64,000 nucleotides of DNA from Moniliella sp. 'wahieum' (lineage: Eukaryota > Basidiomycota > Moniliellomycetes > Moniliellales > Moniliellaceae): the NCBI GenBank assembly GCA_003971905.1, contig RSEE01000031.1, positions 372,001 through 436,000 on the forward strand, read 5' to 3'. Positions 11,129-22,833 of this stretch are shown here, piece after piece. The first letter of the stretch is position 1. Every line of letters starts with the position of its first letter. The notes beneath the pieces were generated by a model. That model did no database searches, was not told where the DNA came from, and saw nothing but the letters and a program-made list of their open reading frames with translations. The position numbers and the translations under genes were made by a program.

Positions 11129-13053
11129 ATGCCGACCGAAGAGGAGCACACCATCCCGCCATTCTATGGGTGCTACCTTCTCCGGTCATACAGTCCCAAG
11201 CGCCGGGGGGGTGTACATTGGTGTTACCCCCGATCCCAAGCGGCGTAAGCGGCAGCACAATGGCGAGATTGCCGGCGGCGCCTTCCGCACTCGTTGGGGC
11301 CGGCCCTGGGAGATGGATTTGATCGTGTACAACTTTCCCAGCAAGATTGCTACCCTTCACTTTGAGTATGCCTGGTCCTACCCTACCAAAGCCCGTTCTC
11401 TCCGACTCTCTGCGGCGGAAGCGGCCCAGTTTGCTGGCACGGAACCTGGCGACTTTCTTTTGCCTTCTATTTGCGCTCGCACCCGCGGCAAATACGGCGC
11501 TGGGGATGGGGGAGCAAGATGATCATTCTCCGTGCTCTCTTGGCCAGTGAGCCTTTCTCGCATTGGGGCCTACGTGTAGTCATCTTTTCGGAATGGGCTT
11601 GGCGGGCTTGGGTCGACGCGGATGCATTCACAGCCAATCAGGGCGCCGAACATGTGTCCCGAGGGGGTTCCCGTTTCCGCACCGCTCCTTGATCCCTGGC
11701 ATGGTTTGCTCGTGGTCCGGCGTCGACGGGAATAGGGTGGGCATGTTGGCCCATCTTCCTCCGCCTAATGATTTGCCTCTGCGTCCACACCCAACTGCCA
11801 AAGTAGCAGCCGACCCCACCTGGCCGGAGGCGCAGGCCATCCCCAAGCTGGTCTCGAGCATGACTGGCTTGAATTTTCACCCAGGCAAGGCCAAAGAGCT
11901 TGGCTCTACAGAGAAGCAGCACTTGGCCAACGAGCTGAGCCAAGCGCCTGTGTATGCTCGAGCTGCTTTGGACGGATGGGCCGAATGATGGAGCCAGCTT
12001 TCCCTTTCATGACGGTGGCCTGCCCCTTCTGCCCCCCTGATTCGCGTGAGCTCACCAGACCGACAGATTTGATTTGCGGCTCAGTGGGCCAGGTTTGTTC
12101 ATTTCTTGCAGCAGCACCATCTCGCGTACCCTTGGCAAGAGAAGGATCCTACGGTGCCTTGCGCGCTCTGCAACCGCTCGATCACTTGCAAGATGCGTTG
12201 AGCTACTCTCTGTGCGCAGCACCGTATGCTTGCGTCGAGGCTTGCCGCCCCACTGGCGAGCCTGGGATGGGACCGATGTGCACTGCAGCGAAGTCTACCA
12301 CCTGACCTGCTTGGCCGACAACTACTCGCCCGCGCGGGACGAGCCGCTGCTCCTGCCGCTTTCGGGCAAGTGCCCTGGGTGCGTCAAACGCACGGACTGG
12401 CCACCCTTTCAGGCAGCTGGGCCTACATCGTGCGCGCCATGTACCGTCGCAGGGACAAGATGGAGCAAGCGGATTTACCTGGTACCGCACCTTCACGTCG
12501 GCTCCCGCGCTCTCCTACCAAGCGTACCCCTGCCGTCCCGGACTCGCCCGTGCCCAGCGACGCAGAGGAGGACTCGTTTCATGCGCCTCCTCCCATCCAC
12601 GGTTTCTACGTCCACCCTATCCCTCCCCCGTTGCACGCCCCCTTTGCCCGCCACCCCCCTGTCCTTCACATTTGAAGCCAGTCCGTACCTGGACTTACCA
12701 CCCGTAGGTCGCAAAACCCCCTTTTCCACTCGCACCTTACTCGATGCACTTGATGCGGTGGAGGGATCGAGTACCCCTTTGTCCTCAATCACCCCCGACA
12801 AGGATCGAACCGCCTCTCTGCCTCCCCGGACGGCGATCAGAACAACAACCTCCCAACCCAAGTCCAAGCCAAGCCAAAGCCAAAGCAAAGCCAAAGCCCA
12901 AGTCGCACTCCACTCAGCCATTCCCGTCCCGCCTGTCCTCTCGACTTATCTTCAGAGGAGGATTTGTGGCCAGCAGTGCAGCCCCCGCCTCAAGTGCCGC
13001 GGGGTGGATTACGAAGGACTCTCTCTGTGGTCGACTTGGCCTCGTCTGATTGA
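11129..13053 (+). CDS. SLX1: Structure-specific endonuclease catalytic subunit Slx1
   Basis: The GIY-YIG nuclease of the Slx1-Slx4 complex, which cuts branched DNA in repair and at stalled forks. The N-terminal GIY-YIG domain is complete: [51 protein letters not shown], and the catalytic Glu in [11 protein letters not shown] conserved helical middle follows ([20 protein letters not shown]). The C-terminal RING-like zinc domain is present as [10 protein letters not shown], then [14 protein letters not shown] and [16 protein letters not shown]. After it comes an unusually long Ser/Pro/Lys-rich tail of about 200 residues, including [17 protein letters not shown], ending [13 protein letters not shown]. 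One extra G in the run 11205-11211 breaks the frame; more shifts occur near 11440, 11560, 11990 and 12130. It is convergent with BRH2. Confidence 0.93.
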
Positions 13054-13496
13054 CTCCGGCCGTTCACCTAATTCGTCCCATACCCGCATTTTCTTCGTCC
13101 CCACACCCACATTTTCCTCGTGTTTCCGTCCCGTGCACCAAAATCAGCCAGAGCCCTGATGTTGCTATCTGGTGCGGAGCCTCTGCCCGGGAAGCCAGGG
13201 GGGATTGATCAGGGGTGGCTGGTGGCCGTGCTCTCCCTTGTTTTCTTACCTTGGCCATCCTGCTCGCCACCACTCCACCTCCATCCTTGTTGACCAAGTA
13301 TACAATGGGCAGTTTGGGGTTGCGCTCCTCCCACGCCCCTTTAGCCATCTATGCCTGCCTTACGACCCCCCCCCCCCCACCTACGGGGCTATTTACAGTA
13401 CTGCTTCCACCTATTCAGCTCCACCCTCATGTAATACTCTCCACCTTGCACCTCATCCTCAGCACCCCACTGTGCCATCCTTTCCTTTAAATCCCA
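13054..13496. other. Convergent spacer SLX1-BRH2
   Basis: A shared 3' region between SLX1 and the BRCA2 homologue. It includes a C-run near 13369-13378. The true BRH2 end could lie anywhere from about 13490 to 13550. No separate gene is visible. Confidence 0.5.
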
Positions 13497-16400
13497 TCAA
13501 CGGCCGTCCCCCCCTGATAATTCCACCCCACCCTCTATGTACGTCGTAGCCGAGGCGTAACCCCGGCCGCGTAGCTTTGCTAACGAGTCGGAAACGATCC
13601 TCTTTCCCCTGCGCACGTACGTTCTTTCCCTGTAGATCCAACTGGGCGAGCAGAGCCTCGCCCTCTTCTCGCTTTGGTGGGCGTAGGGGCGCACACATCT
13701 GTCTTTGGCCCTGGCAGGTGCCGTTTTGTGGCTCGGGTCTTATCGATACGTCCTTCTGCGTTCTCTGTGCATAATAGGCTGCGTCGGGATCCTCACTTGC
13801 CCACAACGCTCCACCTCGCAGTGGTCATCTCCTTGTGCCAGTTGCCCCTGAGAGGCTGGCTCCGTGTCGTGGGGCTTGGCTCGAATGAGCACGTATCGCC
13901 GAATCCTCTGCTTCTGCTTTTGGTCTGCTATCTCTCACTCGTTCCGTCTGTACGATTTGTCCTCGCTGCGTCCAGTTGTACTATATCATCCTGCCCCTCG
14001 CGTCATGCAATAGACCAAGTGCTTGAAAGATGTCGATTGCAGTGGGCAGGGCCACTAGATATCTTGGTGGATAGAAATACCACTACCAGCGACCGGGGAC
14101 TATTGCTGCCGAGGGGGTGGGTCGGATCCACAGTGGGGATCCACTGGGACCCCTGGCGGGTTTGGAGGAAGATTTCGGCATCGTCATCGGGTGCGCGCCA
14201 CGAGCCCGGGGCGGCAGGGAGGACGCTGGAAACGAGAAAACAGGCGCCGACGCGGAGCATGCCTTCCAGCTCTGCCGCGCCCCATACGGTCATCTGGGCT
14301 GTGCGAGGGGTAGAGCGCGCCTTGCGCGCTTGGCGCACCGCTAACCCGGCTCGGCCGGCCGGGTCGTGGAGCGGAACGGGCGGGATGGCATCTTCTACCT
14401 TGATCACCCGGAACGTGCGCATCGTCGGGGCGGCACGCGCTCGTCCAGCTCGGCTTGCAGTTGATGCGCCGCCTCTTGCTCTTCCGATTCTTGGCGCGCT
14501 TGCGCGGCTCGGAGAAGAGAGACTCGTACCTTGCTTCCGCTGGGACAGAGGCGGTGCAGCGCCAAGAGAGGCTCCGACGCAGCAAACAGTTGGTCCAGCA
14601 ATGCTTCGTCGGCCTCCCCAGCGTCCTCCTCTTTCCCTGGCGCCGATTCAAGTTCCATACTCAGCGCTTGCACCACCTCCCGTGCCCGGGTGAGACGGTC
14701 GGAGCAAGCTTGGTGGAGTTGGTCTTGGACGTCCAGTCGCTCCTTTTCCCACTTGGCCTGGTGCTCCATTTCCTCCGAGGCGGAATGGACCGAACCACGA
14801 GAGGCCGTGGCGTCGAGGTAGCCCATATCAAACACCTTGGTCACCCGAATCCGTACCAACCCAGCTTTGCCTCCTTCGGGGCTCAACGAGCGCAGGAGCT
14901 GATCCAGGCGTGCGGCGGAAGCCGAGCTTGGTGTCCCAGGGTGCCAAGTGGGTGCCGTTGGCATGCAAACTGAGCGTCATGCTATCCGAGCTGTCCAGCG
15001 CTTCAACAGGACCTCCATTGCACTACAGGGTAGAACCAAGTCAGCTTCGATGCCAGCCAATCCTACACAAAAGCAGGGAAACTCAACGTACTTTGGCGCC
15101 CCAGACCGACAACTTGTGTCCCCCGGATTCGACCGCGATGCAGCGCATCAAACAAGGGTTGATCCAGCAGCCCCGGACGGTGTACCAGCCATCGGTCAGC
15201 ACCATCGATGGCTGCAACACCTCCACCCCACCACTTTCCTCAGACGCTCCATACTCCAACCGGTACACACACAACACCAAGGGCTGTGTCGAGGGTACAT
15301 CGTGCTGCTTGATGCGGTTGAGCGCCGAGCGTTGACCCTGGTTCACTTCCCGCTCGTACCGGTACCGAATCTGTCGCACCACCTCGTTCCACGACCACCA
15401 GTGGGAGGCGCGGTGCGGTTCGTGCCGTGCCATCGCAGCCAACTTCCACAGGATCATACCCCAATGGTGTCGAACCCAGGGGAGCGTCAGGTGGGTGGCG
15501 CCCAGGCTGCGAACGAGAGGGAGTACCTGGGCGGGCCCCAGGGTGGTGTGGAGCGAAGTCGGGGAAAGAAACTCGAAATGGTGTGCCATCCAGGGCTGAT
15601 TGAGCACCGTAAACACCTCGACCGGACAACCTCGCGCAGCGGCTTGGGCTTGGGACACGCTCTCGGGCTCAATCCCGGCCTGGGCCAGCCCCATTCGCTG
15701 AGGAGCATGGGAAACGTCCAGGTCAAACAGCGGATGACGAGATGGGGAGGCAGCACTGGACGAAGCAGCTGAGCTTGTGATGGCCGGGTACGCTGGGGAA
15801 CGCAAAGGCGTGCGTACCGCCGTGCCACTAAGATGAGAAGACGATAGAGGCGAGGCGGTCGTTCCAACAGGGGGGGGGCGGGGGCGGGATAGGACGCACG
15901 CCTGCTTTGAAAGGCGTCTTGAACGCCTTCCGCCTGGTTGGGGGGATGGCCGAGCTCGAACCAGGATGGGAGCTGTCCGACGGCCAGCAGAAGAGGCACG
16001 GGAAGCAGAACGACTAAGAGGAGCAATGCGAGGGCGCGATGCAGGAGAAGGGGTAATGGCAGGAGGGAAGGCAGCAGGGCGCTTGTGGAGGGAGAAGGTG
16101 GAGCTGACGGCACGCGCTTGGGTGGCGCCAGCGACCGATGCGGCAGGGAGGGGACAAGTGGGCTGTATGGGTGTGGATATTGAGCGCTGTGATCCGCCTA
16201 AACGCGCAGCAGGGATGGGAAGGACCGAAGGGAGACGGGCAGCGGGCGTGATACAGGCAGAAGCCGAGGACAAGAGCTTGTGCTTCTCGGACGGAGGAAG
16301 CGGGGTAGCGGCTCGACTGAGAGCAGACCGCTGTTCTTCCCGGTCCCATTCTTCCATCTTGGTCCGGGCAAGGAGGAGTTGCTGCTCGCTAGGGAGCGGC

Positions 16401-16720
16401 AGGGCGTGGCCCTTGGCGGTGACAAAGGTGCCGGGAGGAACGTCAGGGAAGACGGAGGCGGGGGGGCTGTGCTGGTGTGGGTTGGCAGATGAGAGCGACA
16501 AGGGCTGGGATGCCAGCAAAGCAGAAGATGATGGCTTGTTTGGAGCGGCTGGGGCCGGGCGGGAGGGCGTATCGGCGGGGAGGGGGCCATGTAGGAAGCT
16601 CGTGTCGTCGCCCACGTCGGTGCTGGCGTCGGCGATCTGGTCTGGCGTGGCCGCGGGAGGGGTGTGGTCGAGTGGGGGGGTGGGGGCCGGGGATGGGGAG
16701 GGGGGGGCGGGCGAGGGCAT
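13497..16720 (-). CDS. BRH2: BRCA2 homologue (Brh2-type Rad51 mediator)
   Basis: Loads Rad51 onto single-stranded DNA in homologous recombination. The N-terminus is Pro/Ser-rich and contains one BRC-like Rad51-binding motif at residues about 99-125 (GTFVTAKGHALPLPSE, then QQLLLARTKMEEW; the FxxA core is FVTA). The BRCA2 DNA-binding region follows. Its helical part is LPWVRHHWGMILWKLAAMAR with WNEVVRQIRYRYEREVNQGQ. OB1 is VLTDGWYTVRGCWINPCLMR and HKLSVWGAKV, continuing after an intron (GTACGT donor near 15083, acceptor near 15022) with SLHANGTHLAPWD. A coiled, charged tower-like stretch (MEHQAKWEKERLDVQDQLHQ) precedes OB2 (MTVWGAAELEGMLRVGACFL). A further exon pair (ALGLLHDARG, then RIRRYVLIRAKPHDTEPASQ) carries OB3-like sequence. 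The end near 13497 is uncertain. Several frame shifts occur. Confidence 0.9.
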
Positions 16721-17130
16721 TACGACCCGAGGAGGAGGGGCAGTGGATGGGGGAGATGGAGGAGATGGTGGTGGTGGTGAAGAGAGAGAAGGAAGAACGA
16801 AGAGATGTGCCGTGGCTGCTCTCCTCAGACCAGCGCGCCTGACACGCTTTTAAACAAGCGCATCCCCCTCCCCAACGTGGCATGGGGCACCGGCGTGCCA
16901 CGCGTTGGTTTCAATGTTGCACACCGCCTCCCCGATCGGCGTCGGTCGACCCCACCTAATCAATATTCAACCACCTCGCCCCTCCGCTCCCTGGGCGGGA
17001 TCAGGTCCATTCCCAGCACGTTCACCACCGCCGTCGCCATCCATACTTGCTCGTGCGCGCCTCCCTCCACACACCCGACTCACACCGCAGACCACTCTTA
17101 CGCACCCCTCCTCGACGCCCTCCCCGCCCC
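16721..17130. other. Divergent promoter region BRH2/MON1
   Basis: A 410-base divergent spacer serving BRH2 (-) and MON1 (+). A weak AT patch (taatcaatattcaa) lies near 16957-16971. No canonical TATA box is seen for either gene. Confidence 0.5.
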
Positions 17131-19565
17131 ATGCCGCCCTTCCAGCCGGCGCTCATCGCACGGCTCAGGCAACCCAACGCCTCCCCTGCCGCCGCATCGG
17201 AGAATGCGGCCGAGATGCCACAGAGCAACGCTAACGTGGACAGCACCGCATCTAGGGATAGGACCGGGACCGTGATTGATACCTTGCTGCTCAATGTGCC
17301 CCCGCCCCGCGGTCCATCTCCTCGTCATCGTCGTCGGTCGGCACAGCTGCGGGAGATGTGTCCGGAAGCGTCTCTGCGGTAGATCGCTCGGTCGCTTCAG
17401 GGAGTATGCACCTTCCTCCCATCGCGCCCTCGGCGACAGCCACCTTGTCCGACGGTATGCCTCGATCTTACACTTCCTCCACCCATGCCTCCCTCGAAGC
17501 GTCCGACGCACCCGCCACCGCCACCGCCCTCGACCTGCTGCGCTCCGTGTCGAAAAAGACGGCCCAAGCTGACGCTATGGCCGCCGCACAAAGACGATTT
17601 CTTGGAAAGGGAAGGCAACCCGTCGAACCTCCTATCTTCCCCTCTGTCGCTATTGAGCAGCAGGCGACTCATCCAGACCAAGCCTGCGTTGTCTCCCCCG
17701 TGCCGCTCGAGGAGATCAAAGACGACCAACCCGAAACCAGTACGTTGTCCTCTTTCTTCCTGACTGGTATTGGAGCAGAAGCCTGACGTGCCAATTTGCA
17801 GTCACACCCCATGACGCACTCGAGGTGCGGGTCGAACGCTGCTACTATGTGATGACAGCGGCGGGGAAGCCTGTTTACATTAGCCCGCCCTCGTCAGTCC
17901 TCCTTGGCCTATCGGGGCGCCTCAAGCACCAGACGACAAGGATGGGCCAATGCCAGCAGACGGCGTGCCAACCCCCCAGACGGAAGCCGAAGAGGAGACA
18001 GAGAAGTCCATGACCCGTGTTGGCGTCCTGGCCGCCCTGGCTGCCATTTACGCTGCTGGTGGCGACCGACTGCGCCGCTTATCAGTCGATGGGGGGAACA
18101 TCACTTTCCTCGCTCGCGGCCAGCTGCTCCTAGTTTGCGTCAGCCGCTTGGCCCACAGCCCTGCCTCTTCGTCTCCGCCCGAGACGGTTTGCTACCCGGA
18201 CCCCGAGGTCGTGACCCGGGCCCGGCTCGAGGCGTTGCACGCACAGATCCAGGCCCTCCTTTCCCCCGCAGCCTTGGGCGCTCTGTTCAAGCGGTCGGCC
18301 GGTGCAGATCCTGGTCGGCTCCTGGGGGGAAGCGGGACGTCGCGCGTCTTGGCTTCTGCCTTACTCCAAGCGCACGAAGACCGCGCGCTGTTGACAGGCG
18401 CCATCCAGCCTGCCCGCCTGCCCCTCCACCTCCGCGAGCAGCTGGGCGCCCTTCTTCGTCCTGCCGATGCCAGTGGGACGGGCATGTCAACGACCCATTC
18501 GGCGCGGCCCAAGGACCTACTCTACGCCATGTTCCTCCACCATCGCCACATCCTCCAAATTGCCCGGCCACGACGACACAGCGCCCACCGACCGACATTG
18601 CTGCCTTGCTCAACACCATCTTCTCCACTTCGCGCCGGGCGAATTGGAGGCAGAACACTTTCTCCCCTTTCCCTCCCCAAGTTTGCCCCCCAAGGGTTTG
18701 TCTACGTTTACTCGGCCACCATTGACCTTTCGTTGTCCCGCCCCAGTAAGTCGCCCCACCACCGCGCTCACCGCTCGGTGAGCAGCACAACCACCAGCTC
18801 GTTGCGTGACGAGCACGACCCCGCCGTCTCGCGTCCTTCGACCGCCGCTCTTGCCTGCCTCCCCTTCTTCTTCGTCTGTTCCGGCCTCCGATACCCCCCC
18901 CACATCACCTTGTGCTTTGTGAGCGCAGACCGCGAAGCGCTTCCTCTCCTCCAACAATGGCGGGGCGAGATTGAACAGGTACGTCCCCCCCCCCCACCCC
19001 CTTCTCTTCTTTACTGCAAGTGCGACAACGGTGCACTAACCACGAGCTTTGTCCTGGCCCAGGCGTTGCGCCATGCTTCGTTGCACACCCGCTTGGTCGC
19101 TGCGCTACCGCGGACGTCGTACTCGGTAGCGCAAGTGCCCGTGGCGGGCCTACGGCACTTTGTGTACAAGAGCCGAGTGAATGCGCAAGCCACCGCGCCC
19201 ACCTGGTTCCCCGGCTGCGCCTACCGGCCGCACTCGGTCGCCACCCGGCTCAACCGGCTGTACGACCAGGCGTACGACGCGCTGCATGCGCCGTGTCACC
19301 GGCCGCGGCCTAGCGCGCGCGACGCGGCCGAGGCCGAGGCCGGGGCAAAGCAACCCTGCCTCGCTCGCCGCGCCGCCGCTCAAGATGCACTGTCTTGCCA
19401 CGGCCCATGAGGTGGTCCTGGCGTGGCTTACCGAGCCGTTTGAGCTCTACTCGCCTCCCGCCCGGCAGCACCAAGCAGGCGGCGGTGCAGGCGGCGAATG
19501 CGACGGCACGCTGGGTCAAGAAGCACGAGACGGTGCTCTTCTTGCTGTCGCCCCCGGTGTTTTAG
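17131..19565 (+). CDS. MON1: Vacuolar fusion protein Mon1
   Basis: Partner of Ccz1 in the guanine-nucleotide exchange factor for Rab7/Ypt7, required for late endosome and vacuole fusion. The N-terminal third is disordered and Ser/Ala-rich. Three longin-like domains follow. The first opens with CYYVMTAAGKPVYISP and includes VLAALAAIYAAGGDRLRRLS and ITFLARGQLLLVCVSRL. The second includes LPLHLREQLGALLRPADASG and a PKFAPQGFVYVYSATIDLSL block. The third contains VAGLRHFVYKSRVNAQATAP and HEVVLAWLTEPFELYS. The end, NATARWVKKHETVLFLLSPP followed by VF and TAG, matches the family C-terminus. Introns are likely near 17740-17805 and 18970-19065 (GTACGT donor). Frame changes occur near 17310, 17900-17950 and 19370-19470. 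Confidence 0.92.
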
Positions 19566-20268
19566 CTGCCAGCCGGCGAGCATCGGGAACCCGACGTGGC
19601 AGGCCAGCCGGGCGGATCAGGGCCGCATGAAGCTTGAAGCATGAAGCGCACGAAGGATGCATTCCCTCTTGGCTACTCTCCATGGTGGGTGACATGCATG
19701 ACAGAGGCAGCAGGCACACCGTAGTGGAGCGTGGATGCGTGGGTCGTGTGCGCGTGGCAACGCAACTTTCAACGCCTACCTGCCACCTGAACATTGCAAA
19801 CGGGAGTGCGCTTGCGGGCAATATTCAGGCCTAGGATCGGCCAGGAGATGGACTGCTGCTGCGCCGTGGGATCCGTGAGAAGACACCGGGTGGATGATTG
19901 ATGCGATGACGCGCACCTGGGCCTGGGCCTGGGCCTGATCGGCAAGGATGGATGGGTGGCGATCGAGGATCGACAGCCGGTCGCCGCCCGCCGCAGCAGA
20001 GGGACAGTGTGGGTTAGGTAACACTATTGAAAGCACCCACGACCCACTGCGTCATAGGGAGCTTCAAGCTTCAAAGCTTCAACCTCTGCCGTCCCAACCG
20101 CCCTCCCGCGTGGCTCCGTCCGTTTCCGCTTTCCGCTCCGCTTCCGCCTCCCCGCTTGCCCTCTCGCAGCGACCCACCCACCATCCTCCTTGCCCTCCCC
20201 GCCCTCCTCGTCACATCGCCCTCATCGCCCGCATCGCCACCGCCACCGCCTAAGCCACCGCCTACGCC
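19566..20268. other. Intergenic spacer with short repeats
   Basis: About 700 bases between MON1 and the next gene. It contains a triple CTGGGC unit near 19918-19936 and an AAGCTT-type repeat at 20061-20083. From 20090 it becomes strongly pyrimidine-rich, likely the core promoter and 5' UTR of the downstream gene. I see no coding sequence. Confidence 0.5.
20061..20083. repeat. AAGCTTCAAGCTT simple repeat
   Basis: A stretch reading gcttcaagcttcaaagcttc. Related words occur at 19628-19645 and 33290-33330. It is the sort of intergenic simple sequence seen in some smut fungi, which is inference. Confidence 0.6.
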
Positions 20269-21394
20269 ATGTCGGCCATCTACTCCATCTACACCTCCCC
20301 AACCACGCCCCCATCCCCAACCACCTCCCCACCCTCATCGTCACCCCCTACGGCCAGCCCCACCACACCCTGTCAGTCCCCCCTCCCTTACCCCCGTCCT
20401 CCCCCCCCCCCGCTCCTCTGCTAACATCAGCTTTCACTCCAGCTACTCGTACATCCACACCAACTACAACAAGGAGTGCTATCTCCTCACCCCTTCGCCC
20501 CAGGGCGACCTGTGTGTGGCCAAGATGCTGCCCCCGCCCGGCTCCCGCGGCCTTGGTCTCCCCTCCGAGCCCATCCGCGGCGACCGCAGTGTCCGGTGCG
20601 AGGCGTCGCGCAACCTCAAGTGGAGCATCAGCAACACGGGCATCATGCACCCGTCTACAAACTCACCCTCCAACCCCGACTCGCCCGGGAGCGAGCAGCC
20701 TCTGTTCCAGATCTCCAAGCCCAACCCGCACGCGCACTGGTGGACGCTGTTCTACTTTACCTATGCCGGCCACCTCATCCCGCCCAAGCGCGTCGAGTTT
20801 GGCAAGATCCAAAAGTCCTCTGGCTCCACCGGCGGCACCCGCGTCTCCATCACGGGCAAGACGCCCGAGGAAAAAGCCGTGTGGCAGACGCTGGGCGAAG
20901 GCAACGAGGACATGGTCGAGGGATCGTGCTCTGCGCCGCGTCAACGTTGGACGATGAGATCATCAAGGCGCCAGCGAAAAGGCCGGTGTGCGCCGGTCGC
21001 CCGGGCCCGGGCCAAGCCCAGCCCCAAGCCCAAGCCCAAGCTGCCGTCCAGTCCAGTCGGCCGGCCGCCGGACCTGCACCCGGGTCCGCCCGCGCCCAGC
21101 GCCCCGGCTTGGCCAGCCCGTGCCGCGCAACGCCGGTCCGCCCCGCAAACCGCCGCGCCTCCCACCCAGTTCGCGCCGGCCCGTCATGCCGCCCGCGGAC
21201 GCGGGCCGCCGCAAGGGTATGGCCTCCGGCGGCTACCCGGCGCACCAGGCGCCCCCGGCCGGCTACCCCGGTCAACAGCAGCCTGCACCGGCCTGGGTAC
21301 GCCGCCCACACCCGCCCCGCCCGCAGCGTACCCGTCTGGCAATGGCGGGTACCAGGCGCCCATGCCGCAGCAGGCGCATGCGCGCCGCTACTAG
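20269..21394 (+). CDS. Conserved-looking protein of unknown function
   Basis: I cannot name this gene. The start is MSAIYSIYTSPTTPPSP. After one frame shift comes LPTLIVTPYGQPHHTL, an intron with a GTCAGT donor near 20372 and a CATCAG acceptor near 20430, and then a compact globular region: SFHSSYSYIHTNYNKECYLL, RCEASRNLKWSISNTGIMH, HAHWWTLFYFTYAGHLIPPK, RVEFGKIQKSSG and GGTRVSITGKTPEEKAVWQT. A short acidic, helical end (GEGNEDMVE, then TLDDEIIKA in another frame) leads into a Pro/Ala/Gln-rich tail with GYPGQQQPAPAW and a final QAPMPQQAHARRY. The dense aromatic core shows a real folded domain. There is no signal peptide or membrane segment. It is probably cytosolic or nuclear. Confidence 0.75.
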
Positions 21395-22833
21395 TCCCTC
21401 TCTTCTGCCCGTCCATGGGGAAAAAACGAGGGAGCGGGAGAGCAAAGGAGAGAAAAGGAGAGGAAGCAGTGACTGGAGCACCTACCCACCTTGTACTTGG
21501 ACTTGAAATTGGACCTGCATTGGCATTGGCATTGGACTCGCACCGTACCGGTACCCACACCCGCCCCGTACCCTCCCCGCTCCACCTATTTCTTCTTATG
21601 TCTTGTCCTCTGCTCGCCTGCCTGTTGCTTTCCCCCCTTTCCTTCTCCTTCACTTTCTTTTTTTTGTTCCCTCTCCTTCTCCCTCTGTTTCTCCTTCTGC
21701 GTTTGCTTCTCCTTCCTCTTCTTCGCCCCGGTTTTGCTTCTCCTCTCTTCCTCTCTTTTTTGGGCGCCACTGTGCGTAGCTGGACTGTATGCTTTTTTAC
21801 CCTCCCTTCCCGCCCCTCCCCTTCGTGCCTCCGGTTGTTTGATCACGGTCCGATCTCGTTTCCTGATCCCTTGGCTAGGCGGGGAACTCGGCAAGGGCCA
21901 AGGCGCCTCACCTCCTGCCTGCCTTTCAGCATCCTACATCCCTCCACGAAGCCCGAGGCCAATCGTAGCTAGCCTCGAGCGCCCCAACTCATTTTCAGCC
22001 TTGTGGCAACGCGGTGGGGCAGGCAGGTAGGGTGGTCGAGAGCTGTAGAGAGAATGCACGGAGCGAAGGATGGGCCAAGAGGGAGACACAAGAGCCTAGC
22101 GCGAGTGGGAAGTGATATTCGATCAGGCCTCAGGTAACTGGTGACCGCCGCGGCCTGGATGGAAGCACGTGGCATGCCGGGAGCTCGGCACCTCGGCTGC
22201 TCGCTCGCGCCCCTGGCGACTGGGTTTGCGGCTTGCCAGGTCCACCGTTCTGGCCGGCTGGGCATAGGAGCAGATGCCAGCGCGTACGACGGCCTAAGGC
22301 CGAAGGTGCCTGCGGTACGCTACCGTGTGTGCTCCTGTGCGCCTCGCGCGCGGACACAGCGCTGGTGCTGGGAGGGCCTGGTGTGGCCAGCCGGCGTGGG
22401 GGCAGTGTAAGTCCGTGCAGGCGCCGGAGTACGGTGGTCGGTGGCTTGGCTGCAGCATTCGCTACGCTACTCGCGATTGGGCATGCAAGCGGCTCGGTGT
22501 GGGGCTGCGGGCGATAGGCGCTGGGGACATGCCCATCCCCCCTTGCGTTCCCCCCAGCGGCCTGCGCAGCATCGGGGGCGCTTCTGTGATGTTTGTGTTG
22601 TGTTGTGGGTGTGATATCTGCACCCGCAGGTGGTATAGGCGGTGGGATGCTATGCTATAGCTGGAGTATACTCTCTTGCGGAGGGTGGCCAGCCGTCGAT
22701 GTGCGTCTCCACCAGCCATCGCTTCCCTCCACCAGGCAAACGCCTGCGGCAGCTCAGCACAGCAGCCTCCCTCCCCGCCCCCTTCCGCCCCTGCCCCTCT
22801 CTCGTCTCTCGCCCCGCCTGTGCGCCACCACCC
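21395..22833. other. Long intergenic region, pyrimidine-rich then neutral
   Basis: A 1.4-kb spacer. From 21560 to 21860 it is strongly C/T-rich, with long runs such as ttctccttct, which opens spurious frames on both strands. From 22000 to 22700 no coding signature is seen. The last 150 bases are again C-rich and probably belong to the promoter or 5' UTR of the zinc-finger gene. Confidence 0.5.

Noticed and set aside
13674-14693. 339-codon plus-strand open frame
   Set aside because: It lies opposite the C-terminal exons of BRH2, which carry OB-fold sequence. No domain in the antisense frame.
15966-16853. 295-codon plus-strand open frame
   Set aside because: It is a shadow of the BRH2 N-terminal coding sequence. 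It is low-complexity Arg/Gly with no motif.
20850-21770. 306-codon minus-strand open frame
   Set aside because: It is opposite the Pro/Ala-rich tail of the unnamed gene and its pyrimidine-rich 3' flank. Arg/Gly-rich composition only.
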